This document shows positions 1-5,991 of a stretch of DNA of 7,787 nt, piece after piece. Both the position numbers and the translations under genes were made by a program. Position 1 is the stretch's first letter, and every line of letters starts with the position of its first letter. The notes beneath the pieces were generated by a model. That model did not search any database. It worked only from the letters and a program-made list of their open reading frames with translations, and had not been told where the DNA came from. Origin of the DNA: Candidatus Poribacteria bacterium (GTDB taxonomy: Bacteria; Poribacteria; WGA-4E; WGA-3G); the NCBI GenBank assembly GCA_009845505.1, contig VXZL01000136.1, positions 1 through 7,787 of the forward strand. Direction: 5' to 3'.

Positions 1-267
1 TCTATTCCTGTCAAGATTTGAAAAAAGTAACCCACGCGCCTCCATTGTCGCCAACGAATTCAATGCCATAACGACTGACTCACTGCCACATTTTTTTTCA
101 AGTTCCTCTACGATTTCTTCGCTTGAAAAAAATGGACAGAGATCCAGAATCTCCCAGATAATGTTATCAATTTCCAATACGAGGTATTGGCTCAGGTCGG
201 CAACATACATCCGGTTACCCTGTCGGAATTTATGTAGATGCGTGGTAGGTTTCGGACATACTAACAT
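1..267 (-). CDS. PqqD-like RiPP-recognition domain, probable N terminus of a radical-SAM peptide maturase (partial)
   Basis: The frame is open from an ATG at 267 to the window edge, giving 89 residues with no stop; the rest of the gene lies outside. An AAGGGGTG ribosome site sits 4-5 nt before the ATG, and the start is 14 nt after the stop of the upstream cytochrome/thioredoxin gene, so the two are very likely co-transcribed. The visible part has the layout of PqqD-like RiPP recognition domains fused to SPASM radical-SAM maturases (QhpD/SCIFF-maturase style): HKF at 12-14, G17, a beta segment MYVADLSQYLVLEID at 20-34, helix IIWEILDLC at 36-44, EEIVEEL at 50-56, then a helix ending EARGLLF at 76-82. 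By family knowledge such a domain binds a precursor leader and presents it to the Fe-S enzyme. No CxxxCxxC motif is reachable in this window, so the radical-SAM part is inferred. A stand-alone PqqD-like protein is the alternative. Confidence 0.68.
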   Translation of the reverse strand, partial: MLVCPKPTTHLHKFRQGNRMYVADLSQYLVLEIDNIIWEILDLCPFFSSEEIVEELEKKCGSESVVMALNSLATMEARGLLFSNLDRNR

Positions 268-281
268 TATACACCCCTTCG

Positions 282-2258
282 CTAACGACAGGTCTCTTTT
301 ACCTTTCCACGCCAAAGACTACCATCGATAATCCGTCCATCAATGACCAAAGTCGGAGACCCTTTAATATTGAGTGCCTCCTTCCTTTGAACCTCTTTCA
401 CAAGATCTAACGTTATCTTTTTGGTTTCCACCGTTTCTGCAATTCTGCCTACATCCAGTCCCACTTTTTTGGCACAATTCACCCACGCTTCCTCAAGGTG
501 ATCCGCGCGGCAGAGCAGATACTCAAAGAGTTTATCTGGATACAACTCGGCGATAACCATTTGTCGCTTGTTCTCAATCAACTCGCTCTCACCACGCAGG
601 CTCGTAAACTCAATCTGTTCCGTTGTGCTTTGCTGAGATTTTTCTTTTTTCCTCACCATAAACCTTAACTTGAAATCAATTGTATTTCCATACTTTTCAA
701 AAAACGGGAGCAATTCCTGTTCTGCTTTCACAGCATACGGGCAATACGACATCACAAAAAGTTCAATCTCGGGTTTCATGGGGCCCCGCATACGCTGCTC
801 AAGGATCTGTTTGAGGCTCAACTCAGTTCGACTGTGATCGACTTCAGACATAACGTATTCAATAAGTTGGTCGAATCCCGGAGAATGTTCTGGCGTGTGA
901 CATTCCATACAAACTTTTTCAGGCACTTGACCGCGGATATTGTTTTTCAGCGGTGTGTATACGTGTTGTTTACCCGGACCGTGGCAGGTTTCACAGCCGA
1001 CATCCGCAAGGTGTTTGCGATCGGAATTCCCTATCTGATAACCGCTTTCATACCCCGCTCCAGTGGCGTGGCACGTGACGCATTCTGGATAATACTCCCT
1101 GCCAACTGTGCGTAACGTGTTAAACGCTGTCGCATGCGAGGAGTGTGACCACTGGGTGAACGCTTTCTGATGGCATTCTTGGCAGGCTTGAGAACCGATA
1201 TAACTGTTTCTATCATCTTGTTCAAAAGGCTCCAAAGCAAACAAGCGATGACTAATGGCCTGCAATTGACCGTCGGTAGCAACTTGATGATAGAAATCAT
1301 CCAAGAGTCTCCTAATGTCTGGATCGTCTGGGACATGCTCGGTTAGGGCAATTTGCTGAATGTCTACCTCCGTGTCGGTTAGCAGTAACGCACCCAATGT
1401 CTTCCCCTTGGAATTACAGGATACCAATAAGACATTGCCAATCTTCTCAGTCTCACCTTCATGCGGACTCAATATTGCTGAAAGATTTGGATACTTCTGC
1501 GCCAACGCTCTATTGACTTCTGGGGAAGAATGACTCAGCCCAACAACAAAATCGGATTGTGCTTGAACTTCAGAAAGAAGCAAATCGAACTTATCAGACA
1601 CAGACGCTATTTCCGCTGGAGCCTTAAAGTCCAATGCGACCAGAGCGATCCGTTTCTCTCCAACCGTTTTTATTAAATACGAGCCAGAATCTTGGGTTAA
1701 ATCTGAACTCAAAAATGGAAACGACACGTCAACTTTCTGATTCTGAACAATCTCAGTCTCTGCCTCAAAAGGGAAAAAGGCATCATAACCCATCATTTCC
1801 ATTGCTGTAAAGGTTGTTTGCACGCGATGCCGGTCTCGCATAATAACCACATCGTCAGTTGAAACGGTATCGGATTCAAATGAATGCGGTTTTATGCTCG
1901 GAGGTCGAGAAGGTGGGATGCCACCGAGATCCACCAGCAGCGGAAAAAATCCGTTTTGTCGAATATGGGATATCGCTTTTGCCCGTCTCGATAACCCACC
2001 AGATTGTCCAATGAAACAACCGCACGGTTCAAGCTGCGCTTGCGTGTTACCGGTGAAGAGAAGCAGCTGCGTGCTGTCGGGTGACATCTGTTTCAACTGA
2101 TGAAGATAGTCTGCCAAAGATGTCGCCTGAATCTGAGCAGCAAGTTGTTTCGTCTCCCTGATATGTTGTAATCGTTTCGCCTCGCTCCATTCTTGGTAAG
2201 CAAACGGACCTATAATAACAACAGTCAGAACCAGCGTAAGTAATATGTATTTTTTCAC
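282..2258 (-). CDS. Exported tetraheme cytochrome c fused to a thioredoxin/DsbA-like domain
   Basis: This is a 658-residue protein starting at GTG 2258, chosen because CTGGAG lies 6 nt upstream and the start is followed by a normal export signal (KKYILLTLVLTVVIIG). Three regions follow. Residues about 64-310 resemble the 5'-nucleotidase/metallophosphoesterase-like domain often fused to multiheme cytochromes (LEPCGC, then GGLSRRA, then a VDLGG strand). The usual metal-binding D-x-H near the start reads NTQ, so catalysis is doubtful. Residues about 353-460 hold four heme sites: CQECH 359-363, CVTCH 393-397, CETCH 422-426 and CMECH 450-454. Residues about 498-650 are thioredoxin/DsbA-like, with a CPYA motif at 506-509 in place of CxxC and a cis-proline loop GSPT at 633-636. 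The protein probably acts in the periplasm in electron transfer or cysteine chemistry. The likely maturase gene starts 14 nt downstream, linking this protein to the peptide system. Substrate and redox partner are unknown. Confidence 0.85.
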   Translation of the reverse strand: MKKYILLTLVLTVVIIGPFAYQEWSEAKRLQHIRETKQLAAQIQATSLADYLHQLKQMSPDSTQLLLFTGNTQAQLEPCGCFIGQSGGLSRRAKAISHIRQNGFFPLLVDLGGIPPSRPPSIKPHSFESDTVSTDDVVIMRDRHRVQTTFTAMEMMGYDAFFPFEAETEIVQNQKVDVSFPFLSSDLTQDSGSYLIKTVGEKRIALVALDFKAPAEIASVSDKFDLLLSEVQAQSDFVVGLSHSSPEVNRALAQKYPNLSAILSPHEGETEKIGNVLLVSCNSKGKTLGALLLTDTEVDIQQIALTEHVPDDPDIRRLLDDFYHQVATDGQLQAISHRLFALEPFEQDDRNSYIGSQACQECHQKAFTQWSHSSHATAFNTLRTVGREYYPECVTCHATGAGYESGYQIGNSDRKHLADVGCETCHGPGKQHVYTPLKNNIRGQVPEKVCMECHTPEHSPGFDQLIEYVMSEVDHSRTELSLKQILEQRMRGPMKPEIELFVMSYCPYAVKAEQELLPFFEKYGNTIDFKLRFMVRKKEKSQQSTTEQIEFTSLRGESELIENKRQMVIAELYPDKLFEYLLCRADHLEEAWVNCAKKVGLDVGRIAETVETKKITLDLVKEVQRKEALNIKGSPTLVIDGRIIDGSLWRGKVKETCR

Positions 2259-2338
2259 AAAAATCTCCAGTTTCCCTAAATTTAGACAATTGTAGCAGTC
2301 GTTAATCCCCGGACAGAAAAAGTGAGTAGCAAGCAATA

Positions 2339-2400
2339 ATACAGAATGTAAAGCGAGAACACATACAGATACATTCTATGTAAAAGATAAGTTCTCGCTT
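2339..2400 (-). other. Long-loop inverted repeat downstream of peptide gene P1, with an alternative pairing
   Basis: A perfect 10-bp stem is formed by AAGCGAGAAC (2351-2360) and GTTCTCGCTT (2391-2400) around a 30-nt loop that contains a smaller ACATA/TATGT stem. A second 8-bp perfect stem (AGAATGTA 2343-2350 with TACATTCT 2370-2377) interleaves with the first, so both cannot form as simple hairpins. The element lies between P1 (stop 2457) and the cytochrome gene (start 2258), where it could tune read-through or protect the message. A closely related arm, GCGAGAACTTATC on the minus strand, occurs after P3 at 5906-5953. No convincing U-tract follows, so it is not called a classical terminator. 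A dispersed genomic repeat is an alternative. Confidence 0.5.
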
Positions 2401-2456
2401 ATTGGTAGGTTGTAGGGTTCTATCTAAGGATACCGTTTAAAAAAGCTCCCAGCCCG

Positions 2457-2711
2457 TTAGATACATTCAGCGACACCAAAGCTAGTGAAACATTGCTCAT
2501 TGATATCGCACCATACAGCCACACCCGTGAAAGGGTCCACACACCAAAATTGAGCCTCTGCGGTATTGGGTGCGAGTAGATGCGATGCGAGGATCGCTCC
2601 GGTCGCAACAACTCCAGCGACCAAGGCATTCTTATGAGCAACATGTCCATCCTCTTTTACAAAGAAGTCACTCAAACGTTGTTTCGTCAGTTGTGCTATG
2701 TGCGTTTGCAT
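2457..2711 (-). CDS. P1: small leader-type peptide with four-cysteine C-terminal core, candidate RiPP precursor
   Basis: This is an 84-residue protein with an AAAGGAGG ribosome site 9-10 nt before the ATG. Residues 1-53 are shared with P2 and P3 without gaps: a charged segment (LTKQRLSDFFVKEDGHVAH at 8-26), a hydrophobic stretch (28-47) and a signal-peptidase-like AEA at 51-53. The tail (54-84) is unlike the other two. It begins QFWC and has Cys at 57, 68, 74 and 83, plus W56, W67 and acidic residues. From K10 to H26 the protein is identical to P2, although about half the codons differ, which shows that it is translated and under protein-level selection. The gene follows the kelch gene stop by 62 nt, lacks the conserved 5' block of P2 and P3, and precedes the cytochrome/maturase genes. 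It is either a modified-peptide precursor or a secreted disulfide mini-protein with a long signal peptide. I do not recognise the family. Confidence 0.8.
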   Translation of the reverse strand: MQTHIAQLTKQRLSDFFVKEDGHVAHKNALVAGVVATGAILASHLLAPNTAEAQFWCVDPFTGVAVWCDINEQCFTSFGVAECI

Positions 2712-2773
2712 GGGTTTTCCCCTCCTTTCCTGTATCAGATAAGAATTTAACCCATAACGCCAGATTTCTGACG

Positions 2774-3874
2774 CTAAGGTTGAGGTGTGCGTTTGCTCTT
2801 AAGTTCGCCCCAACGCGTAGATAGTTTGTTCATCGCCTCTACAGCACGAAATCCGGTATCAAACATAAGGACATCAGTAAAAAGTTCCCGGTTTTCTCCC
2901 CTGCCACCGAAAACATAGATTTTGCCGTTGGCCCCTGCCGCTCCGAAAGGGGTAATAGGAATCGGCATTGATGGAATATCGCTCCATTCCTCTGTCTCTG
3001 GATTGTAGACATCCACCGTCGCCAGATACGTAGAAAGTCCACCGTCCCTAACCGAACCCCCTATCAGATAGATTACATCGCCAAGACTCACTGTCGAAAA
3101 TGAAATCCTAAGGTTTAATATCTCATTCTTCTTTCGCCAGCGGTTGGTTTTCGGGTTATACTCTTCAATGGTCGTCAGAAAAGGACCCCCATCCCAAAAT
3201 TGTGGCCATCCACGTCCGCCAATCGCATAAATGCGATTCTGGACAACGCCAACACCGGAACCATCGCGGCGGGTGGGCATATTCGCACGTTTTGTCCACG
3301 TATCGGTGGCAGGATCGTAAACCTCTACGAGCTTAAGACGCCCGGGCTCCCCAGCCTGTATGTCGAAGAAGTGAATAGCCCCGCCTATAGTATAGATTTT
3401 ACCAGCAACAGGACTAATACCAAACTGTATACGAGGTGCAGACATGTCTTGCTTTCGTACCCATGTATCATTCTGCGGGTTGTATGCTTCCACAATATCC
3501 AGATGTTTCACGTTCGCCGCACGATTGTCTATTGCATTATAGCCTCCAAGGACATAGATAATCCCATCAACAACCGCTGTTTTAGGACCCATGCGCGGTG
3601 TTGGCATATCTGCTCCCCGATGCCACGTGTTCCTTTGTGGGTCATACACCTCAACAGTTGACAGTCCATAGGGACCACGCCTATTTTCAAAAAGAGTGCC
3701 ACCGATAAGGTAAATTTTGCCATTGACAACTGCCGTGGAGAAACCCCTTCTATGTGTCGGAAGTTCAGATATAACTTCCCATTTTTCCGCGGCAATATCC
3801 TCTATGATCGCAAAGACCAAAACAATAGCCACCAAAACAACAACCCATTGTAAATGCTGAAAAACTTTGAACAT
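2774..3874 (-). CDS. Secreted or membrane-anchored six-bladed kelch beta-propeller protein (copy 1)
   Basis: This is a 366-residue protein. The start at 3874 is preceded by GGAGGAG at ideal spacing and opens with an export signal or anchor (hydrophobic 11-24). Six kelch blades are visible from their diglycines at 58-59, 110-111, 164-165, 219-220, 272-273 and 323-324, each in an IYxxGG strand and followed by a VEVYDPxTxTW-type strand and MPxxR. The first strand (KWEV, 31-34) and last strand (VLMFD, 335-339) probably close the propeller. The C terminus ends with a basic tail containing KLSTRWGELK (350-359), nearly identical in the second copy. Kelch propellers bind proteins or ligands, and some carry oxidase activity, but no cofactor ligands are evident here. 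The gene lies 116 nt after peptide P2 and 62 nt before P1, in the same orientation. The frame stays open further upstream, but that extension overlaps P2 and has no ribosome site. Confidence 0.93.
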   Translation of the reverse strand: MFKVFQHLQWVVVLVAIVLVFAIIEDIAAEKWEVISELPTHRRGFSTAVVNGKIYLIGGTLFENRRGPYGLSTVEVYDPQRNTWHRGADMPTPRMGPKTAVVDGIIYVLGGYNAIDNRAANVKHLDIVEAYNPQNDTWVRKQDMSAPRIQFGISPVAGKIYTIGGAIHFFDIQAGEPGRLKLVEVYDPATDTWTKRANMPTRRDGSGVGVVQNRIYAIGGRGWPQFWDGGPFLTTIEEYNPKTNRWRKKNEILNLRISFSTVSLGDVIYLIGGSVRDGGLSTYLATVDVYNPETEEWSDIPSMPIPITPFGAAGANGKIYVFGGRGENRELFTDVLMFDTGFRAVEAMNKLSTRWGELKSKRTPQP

Positions 3875-3917
3875 GATTTGCTCCTCCTTCTCAATCACGA
3901 ACAGGATGTCAAAATAT

Positions 3918-3961
3918 GCGGGAAAAGTAAGAAATGCTACCTTCTCAGACTTTCCCCGCAC
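3918..3961 (-). other. Inverted repeat between peptide P2 and kelch gene copy 1
   Basis: TGCGGGAAAAGT (3918-3929) and ACTTTCCCCGCA (3950-3961) form a 12-bp stem with one mismatch around a 20-nt loop. It occupies the P2-kelch spacer, the same relative position as the different stem between P3 and kelch copy 2. On the minus strand the stem is followed by TATTTT, a weak U-rich run, so it could act as a partial terminator that gives more peptide than kelch mRNA. This role is inferred. Confidence 0.5.
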
Positions 3962-3990
3962 TTGAGTGAGAGTTGTGTACTCAGCACCCA

Positions 3991-4248
3991 TTATAAACAT
4001 TGATACCACCATCCACCGAATTGGTGTTGGCCTGATACGCACACATCCTCTATGTCGTCGCACCATGCGTCACCGCACCAAAAACCATCAGCCAATGCCG
4101 GATCAGGCGCAAGTAACATTGAAGCGAAGATTGCACCGGTTGCGACGGTGCCAGCAGCTAACGCATTCCTATGTGCAACATGTCCATCTTCTTTGACGAA
4201 GAAATCGCTGAGACGCTGCTTCGTTAGTCGAACTACATTTGTTTGCAT
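3991..4248 (-). CDS. P2: small leader-type peptide with four-cysteine, Trp/Asp-rich core, candidate RiPP precursor
   Basis: This is an 85-residue protein with an AAAGGAG ribosome site 10 nt before the ATG. Residues 1-53 match the P1/P3 leader (LTKQRLSDFFVKEDGHVAH at 8-26, hydrophobic 28-47, ALA at 51-53). The core 54-85 starts DGFWCGDAWCDD and has Cys at 58, 63, 70 and 84, Trp at 57, 62, 80 and 81, and acidic residues next to cysteines. Such Cys/Trp/Asp spacing resembles in character the cross-linked gamma subunit of quinohemoprotein amine dehydrogenase, but I see no alignable homology. The gene is preceded by a block nearly identical to that before P3 and followed by a kelch gene, forming one of two duplicated peptide-kelch modules. 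It could also be a secreted disulfide-bonded mini-protein. Confidence 0.8.
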   Translation of the reverse strand: MQTNVVRLTKQRLSDFFVKEDGHVAHRNALAAGTVATGAIFASMLLAPDPALADGFWCGDAWCDDIEDVCVSGQHQFGGWWYQCL

Positions 4249-4503
4249 GAGAGTTTATCTCCTTTCTTTAGATTGAATAAAGGTATTGCTAAAGACCTGG
4301 TAAAGATACCTCTCAAGGCAACTTCAACAGCTAATAGTGATATTTCACATTCATACCACTTCGCAATACTCTCTTCTCCATAATGCAATTCTCGTGCCAA
4401 TTGGAGAACCCTTATCATCAGCGGATTTTCGCAAAATATCAACTACGCAAATTTTTCGCAGTCGGCAAAATCTGCATACCTTACTCTGCAGATTTTGCGT
4501 AGT
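4175..4503 (-). repeat. Conserved 5' block of module 2 (hairpin, leader region, start of P2)
   Basis: This block is homologous to 6203-6502. The stretch 4175-4401 matches 6203-6430 almost base for base apart from one indel and scattered substitutions. It covers the 5' part of P2 to about codon 25, the ribosome site, and roughly 150 nt upstream. Similarity continues to a hairpin at 4465-4498, interrupted by a changed patch at 4402-4411 and a 27-nt insertion (about 4436-4462) bounded by TTCGCA repeats. The block contains a 61-codon open frame (4418-4233, beginning MIRVLQLARELHYG) that overlaps the P2 start by 16 nt. The same frame in module 1 runs straight into P3, so its coding status is uncertain. 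Its near-identity, compared with the divergent rest of the modules, points to recent duplication or gene conversion. Confidence 0.8.
4442..4503 (-). promoter_or_regulatory. Covarying hairpin upstream of P2, with a competing stem
   Basis: GCAAAATCTGCA (4465-4476) and TGCAGATTTTGC (4487-4498) form a perfect 12-bp stem with a 10-nt loop. The matching element before P3 (6467-6500) keeps the loop length and most of the stem. One C-G pair there has become T-A on both sides, which supports selection on structure. Only this copy also has ACTACGCAAA (4442-4451), which pairs perfectly with TTTGCGTAGT (4494-4503). That stem shares bases with the right arm, so the two are mutually exclusive, as in a switch. 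The regulatory role is inferred, and a dispersed palindromic repeat is possible. Confidence 0.5.
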
Positions 4504-4616
4504 CAAGACGGACACAATTCGCGGATTGTTCGGGTTCAAACTACTTTTATGAAAGGTCCGGTGAAAGGTCGGGGTTACAAATCCATCCTACAATGATAGG
4601 TATTCCACTCCAATTC

Positions 4617-4629
4617 TGCGTAAGTCCTA
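4617..4629. mobile_element. Solitary terminal repeat of the MITE-like element family
   Basis: TGCGTAAGTCCTA matches the right end of the inverted-repeat element at 6974-7108 except for one base (T for C). No partner end was found nearby, apart from a weak GATAGG/CCTATC palindrome at 4595-4600 and 4626-4631. It is probably the remnant of a second insertion. It lies between the two duplicated modules, where it could have assisted the rearrangement. Confidence 0.45.
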
Positions 4630-4668
4630 TCTATAAATATATTTCAAAGCAATTAACCGTTGCACTCA

Positions 4669-4726
4669 ACAAGCGTCAGTAATATGTATTTTTTTTACAA
4701 GAATCCCAAGTCTCCGCAAATTTTGG
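4669..4726 (-). pseudogene. Decayed fragment of the cytochrome/thioredoxin gene start
   Basis: On the minus strand this segment aligns with the ribosome site and first codons of the cytochrome gene (2290-2231): both share AATACATATTACT, preceded by an A-run and a GGNGA-type ribosome site, and followed by ACGCT. The GTG start has become GTA, one extra A shifts the frame, and a stop follows within about ten codons. It lies about 20 nt after the stop of kelch copy 2. It indicates that kelch copy 2 was once followed by a cytochrome gene, or that the duplication ended inside that gene. Confidence 0.65.
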
Positions 4727-4745
4727 GACGAAGTCATAGAATTCC

Positions 4746-5864
4746 TCACGGTTGGCTTTGTCGGTGTGCTTTGAGCTCTCCCCAGCGGGTTGAGAGCTTA
4801 CCGATTGCGCTGGCTGCCCGAAAGCCGGTATCAAATACCTCAACAGTTTTATAGAACTCCTGATTTTCCCCTCTTCCCCCAAAAACATAAATCCTGCCAT
4901 TCACGGCTGCCACACCAAACGGTTTCTTTCCGGTTGGCATCGGCGAACTCTCATGCCATTTTTCCTTAGCCGGATCATAAACTTCTACAGTCCCAAGATA
5001 CGTAACAACAACACCATCAACGCCGCCAATAACATAGATTCTATCTGAAACGACAACCGCTGAAAACGAACTCCTAAGTCTTGGCATATCTACCCCCTTT
5101 TTCCACCTATTCGTTTTAGGGCGATAGATCTCGACGGTTTGCAGAAATGGGCCCCTTTGATTAACAACTTCTGGCCACCCACTGCCGCCAATCGCATAGA
5201 TCGTGTCCTTGATAACCGCCGCCTGAAGCAAATGTCGTCGCGTCGACATTTTAGCGCGATTTGACCAGGTGTCAGTGTCCGGATCATACATTTCTACCAA
5301 ATCCAGCCTCCACGGCTTTATCAGATAATTTAGCCCCCCAATCACATAAATCTTCCCTGCAACTACCCCGATACCAAACGATCTGCGAGCCACAAGCATA
5401 TCTTGCTTGCGTTCCCACGTGTCAGTTTGCGGATCGTAAACTTCAGTCACTTTTGGAAACCTGAGGTTCTCCCCACGGTTGTCTATACCCGCGTAGCCCC
5501 CAATCACATAGATTTTACCATCTACAACGGCTGCTCTTGCGTGCGCCCGGGCAGTTGGCATATCTGCGAGTCTTTCCCACGTGTTGGTTCGCGGGTCATA
5601 GACTTCTGCCACAGAGGTCCCAAAGGGGCCCCGCCAGATACCAGGCTCGTTTTCACGTTTACGCCCCCGCGCATTTTCAAACAACGTCCCACCGAAAAGA
5701 TAAATCTTACCATCTACAACAGCCGTTGCGAAATCTGCTCGCTCGGTCGGTATCTCAGTTACCACTTCCCAATTGTTTTGGGGAATACCCTCTCGGGTTG
5801 CAAGCAAGAGCAGCACAACGACTCCCGTAAAAATAACGATCTGAAGATTAGAAACCCTTAACAT
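4746..5864 (-). CDS. Secreted or membrane-anchored six-bladed kelch beta-propeller protein (copy 2)
   Basis: This is a 372-residue paralogue of the 2774-3874 product. The start at 5864 has AGGGGGA about 6 nt upstream and is followed by an export signal (hydrophobic 9-22). Six blades are marked by diglycines at 58-59, 122-123, 176-177, 226-227, 280-281 and 329-330 in IYxxGG strands, with EVYDPxTDTWERKxDM-type connectors. The blade 1 loop (60-86) is longer than in copy 1 and highly charged (ENARGRKRENEPG). NWEV (31-34) and VEVFD (341-345) probably close the ring. The C-terminal KLSTRWGELK matches copy 1, hinting at a shared docking or targeting role. The gene lies 127 nt after peptide P3, with a stem-loop in the spacer. 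No enzyme signature is seen. A binding or scaffold role in the envelope is most likely. Confidence 0.93.
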   Translation of the reverse strand: MLRVSNLQIVIFTGVVVLLLLATREGIPQNNWEVVTEIPTERADFATAVVDGKIYLFGGTLFENARGRKRENEPGIWRGPFGTSVAEVYDPRTNTWERLADMPTARAHARAAVVDGKIYVIGGYAGIDNRGENLRFPKVTEVYDPQTDTWERKQDMLVARRSFGIGVVAGKIYVIGGLNYLIKPWRLDLVEMYDPDTDTWSNRAKMSTRRHLLQAAVIKDTIYAIGGSGWPEVVNQRGPFLQTVEIYRPKTNRWKKGVDMPRLRSSFSAVVVSDRIYVIGGVDGVVVTYLGTVEVYDPAKEKWHESSPMPTGKKPFGVAAVNGRIYVFGGRGENQEFYKTVEVFDTGFRAASAIGKLSTRWGELKAHRQSQP

Positions 5865-5903
5865 CGGCGATCCCCCTATTGCGTTGACCCAAAAGGTAAT
5901 ATA

Positions 5904-5955
5904 GAGCGAGAACCTATACAAAAGTCTCACTTTAGGTAAGGATAAGTTCTCGCCC
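5904..5955 (-). other. Inverted repeat between peptide P3 and kelch gene copy 2
   Basis: GCGAGAAC (5906-5913) pairs perfectly with GTTCTCGC (5946-5953), extendable to 10 bp with one G-U pair. The loop contains a small AAAGT-gag-ACTTT hairpin. The minus-strand arm GCGAGAACTTATC is shared with the element after P1 (2388-2400), so the two are related. It occupies the peptide-kelch spacer and may set relative expression, or it may be a dispersed repeat. Confidence 0.5.
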
Positions 5956-5991
5956 TTGTTATAACCACCTATTTACCGGCAGTTCTTCATT

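Larger units (their letters stand above)
4249..4745. other. Intergenic region between the two peptide-kelch modules, no confident gene
   Basis: This stretch of about 500 nt separates kelch copy 2 from P2. From P2 outward it holds the conserved 5' block with its possible 61-codon frame, the 4465-4498 hairpin, a plain stretch at 4504-4616, a solitary 13-bp transposon-like end at 4617-4629, and a decayed copy of the cytochrome gene start at 4669-4726. No further frame with a ribosome site was convincing. Confidence 0.6.

Noticed and set aside
2259..2336. An ATG at 2336 as start of the cytochrome/thioredoxin gene.
   Set aside because: It would place 26 extra, Cys-rich residues before the signal peptide, and the GTG at 2258 has a well-spaced ribosome site.
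2339..2400. The stem after P1 as a standard intrinsic terminator.
   Set aside because: The loop is about 30 nt and no real U-tract follows on the minus strand, so it is listed only as an inverted repeat.
3200..3661. A 153-codon plus-strand frame.
   Set aside because: It is antisense to the kelch repeats, has no family features or ribosome site, and is explained by codon bias of the minus-strand gene.
2774..4066. A 430-residue start for kelch copy 1.
   Set aside because: The extension overlaps P2 in another frame and lacks a ribosome site, while the ATG at 3874 has GGAGGAG and leads directly into an export signal.
282..5864. Direct assignment as quinohemoprotein amine dehydrogenase.
   Set aside because: The cytochrome is a tetraheme/thioredoxin fusion, the propellers are kelch type, and the peptide cores do not align with QhpC, so only an architectural analogy is reported.
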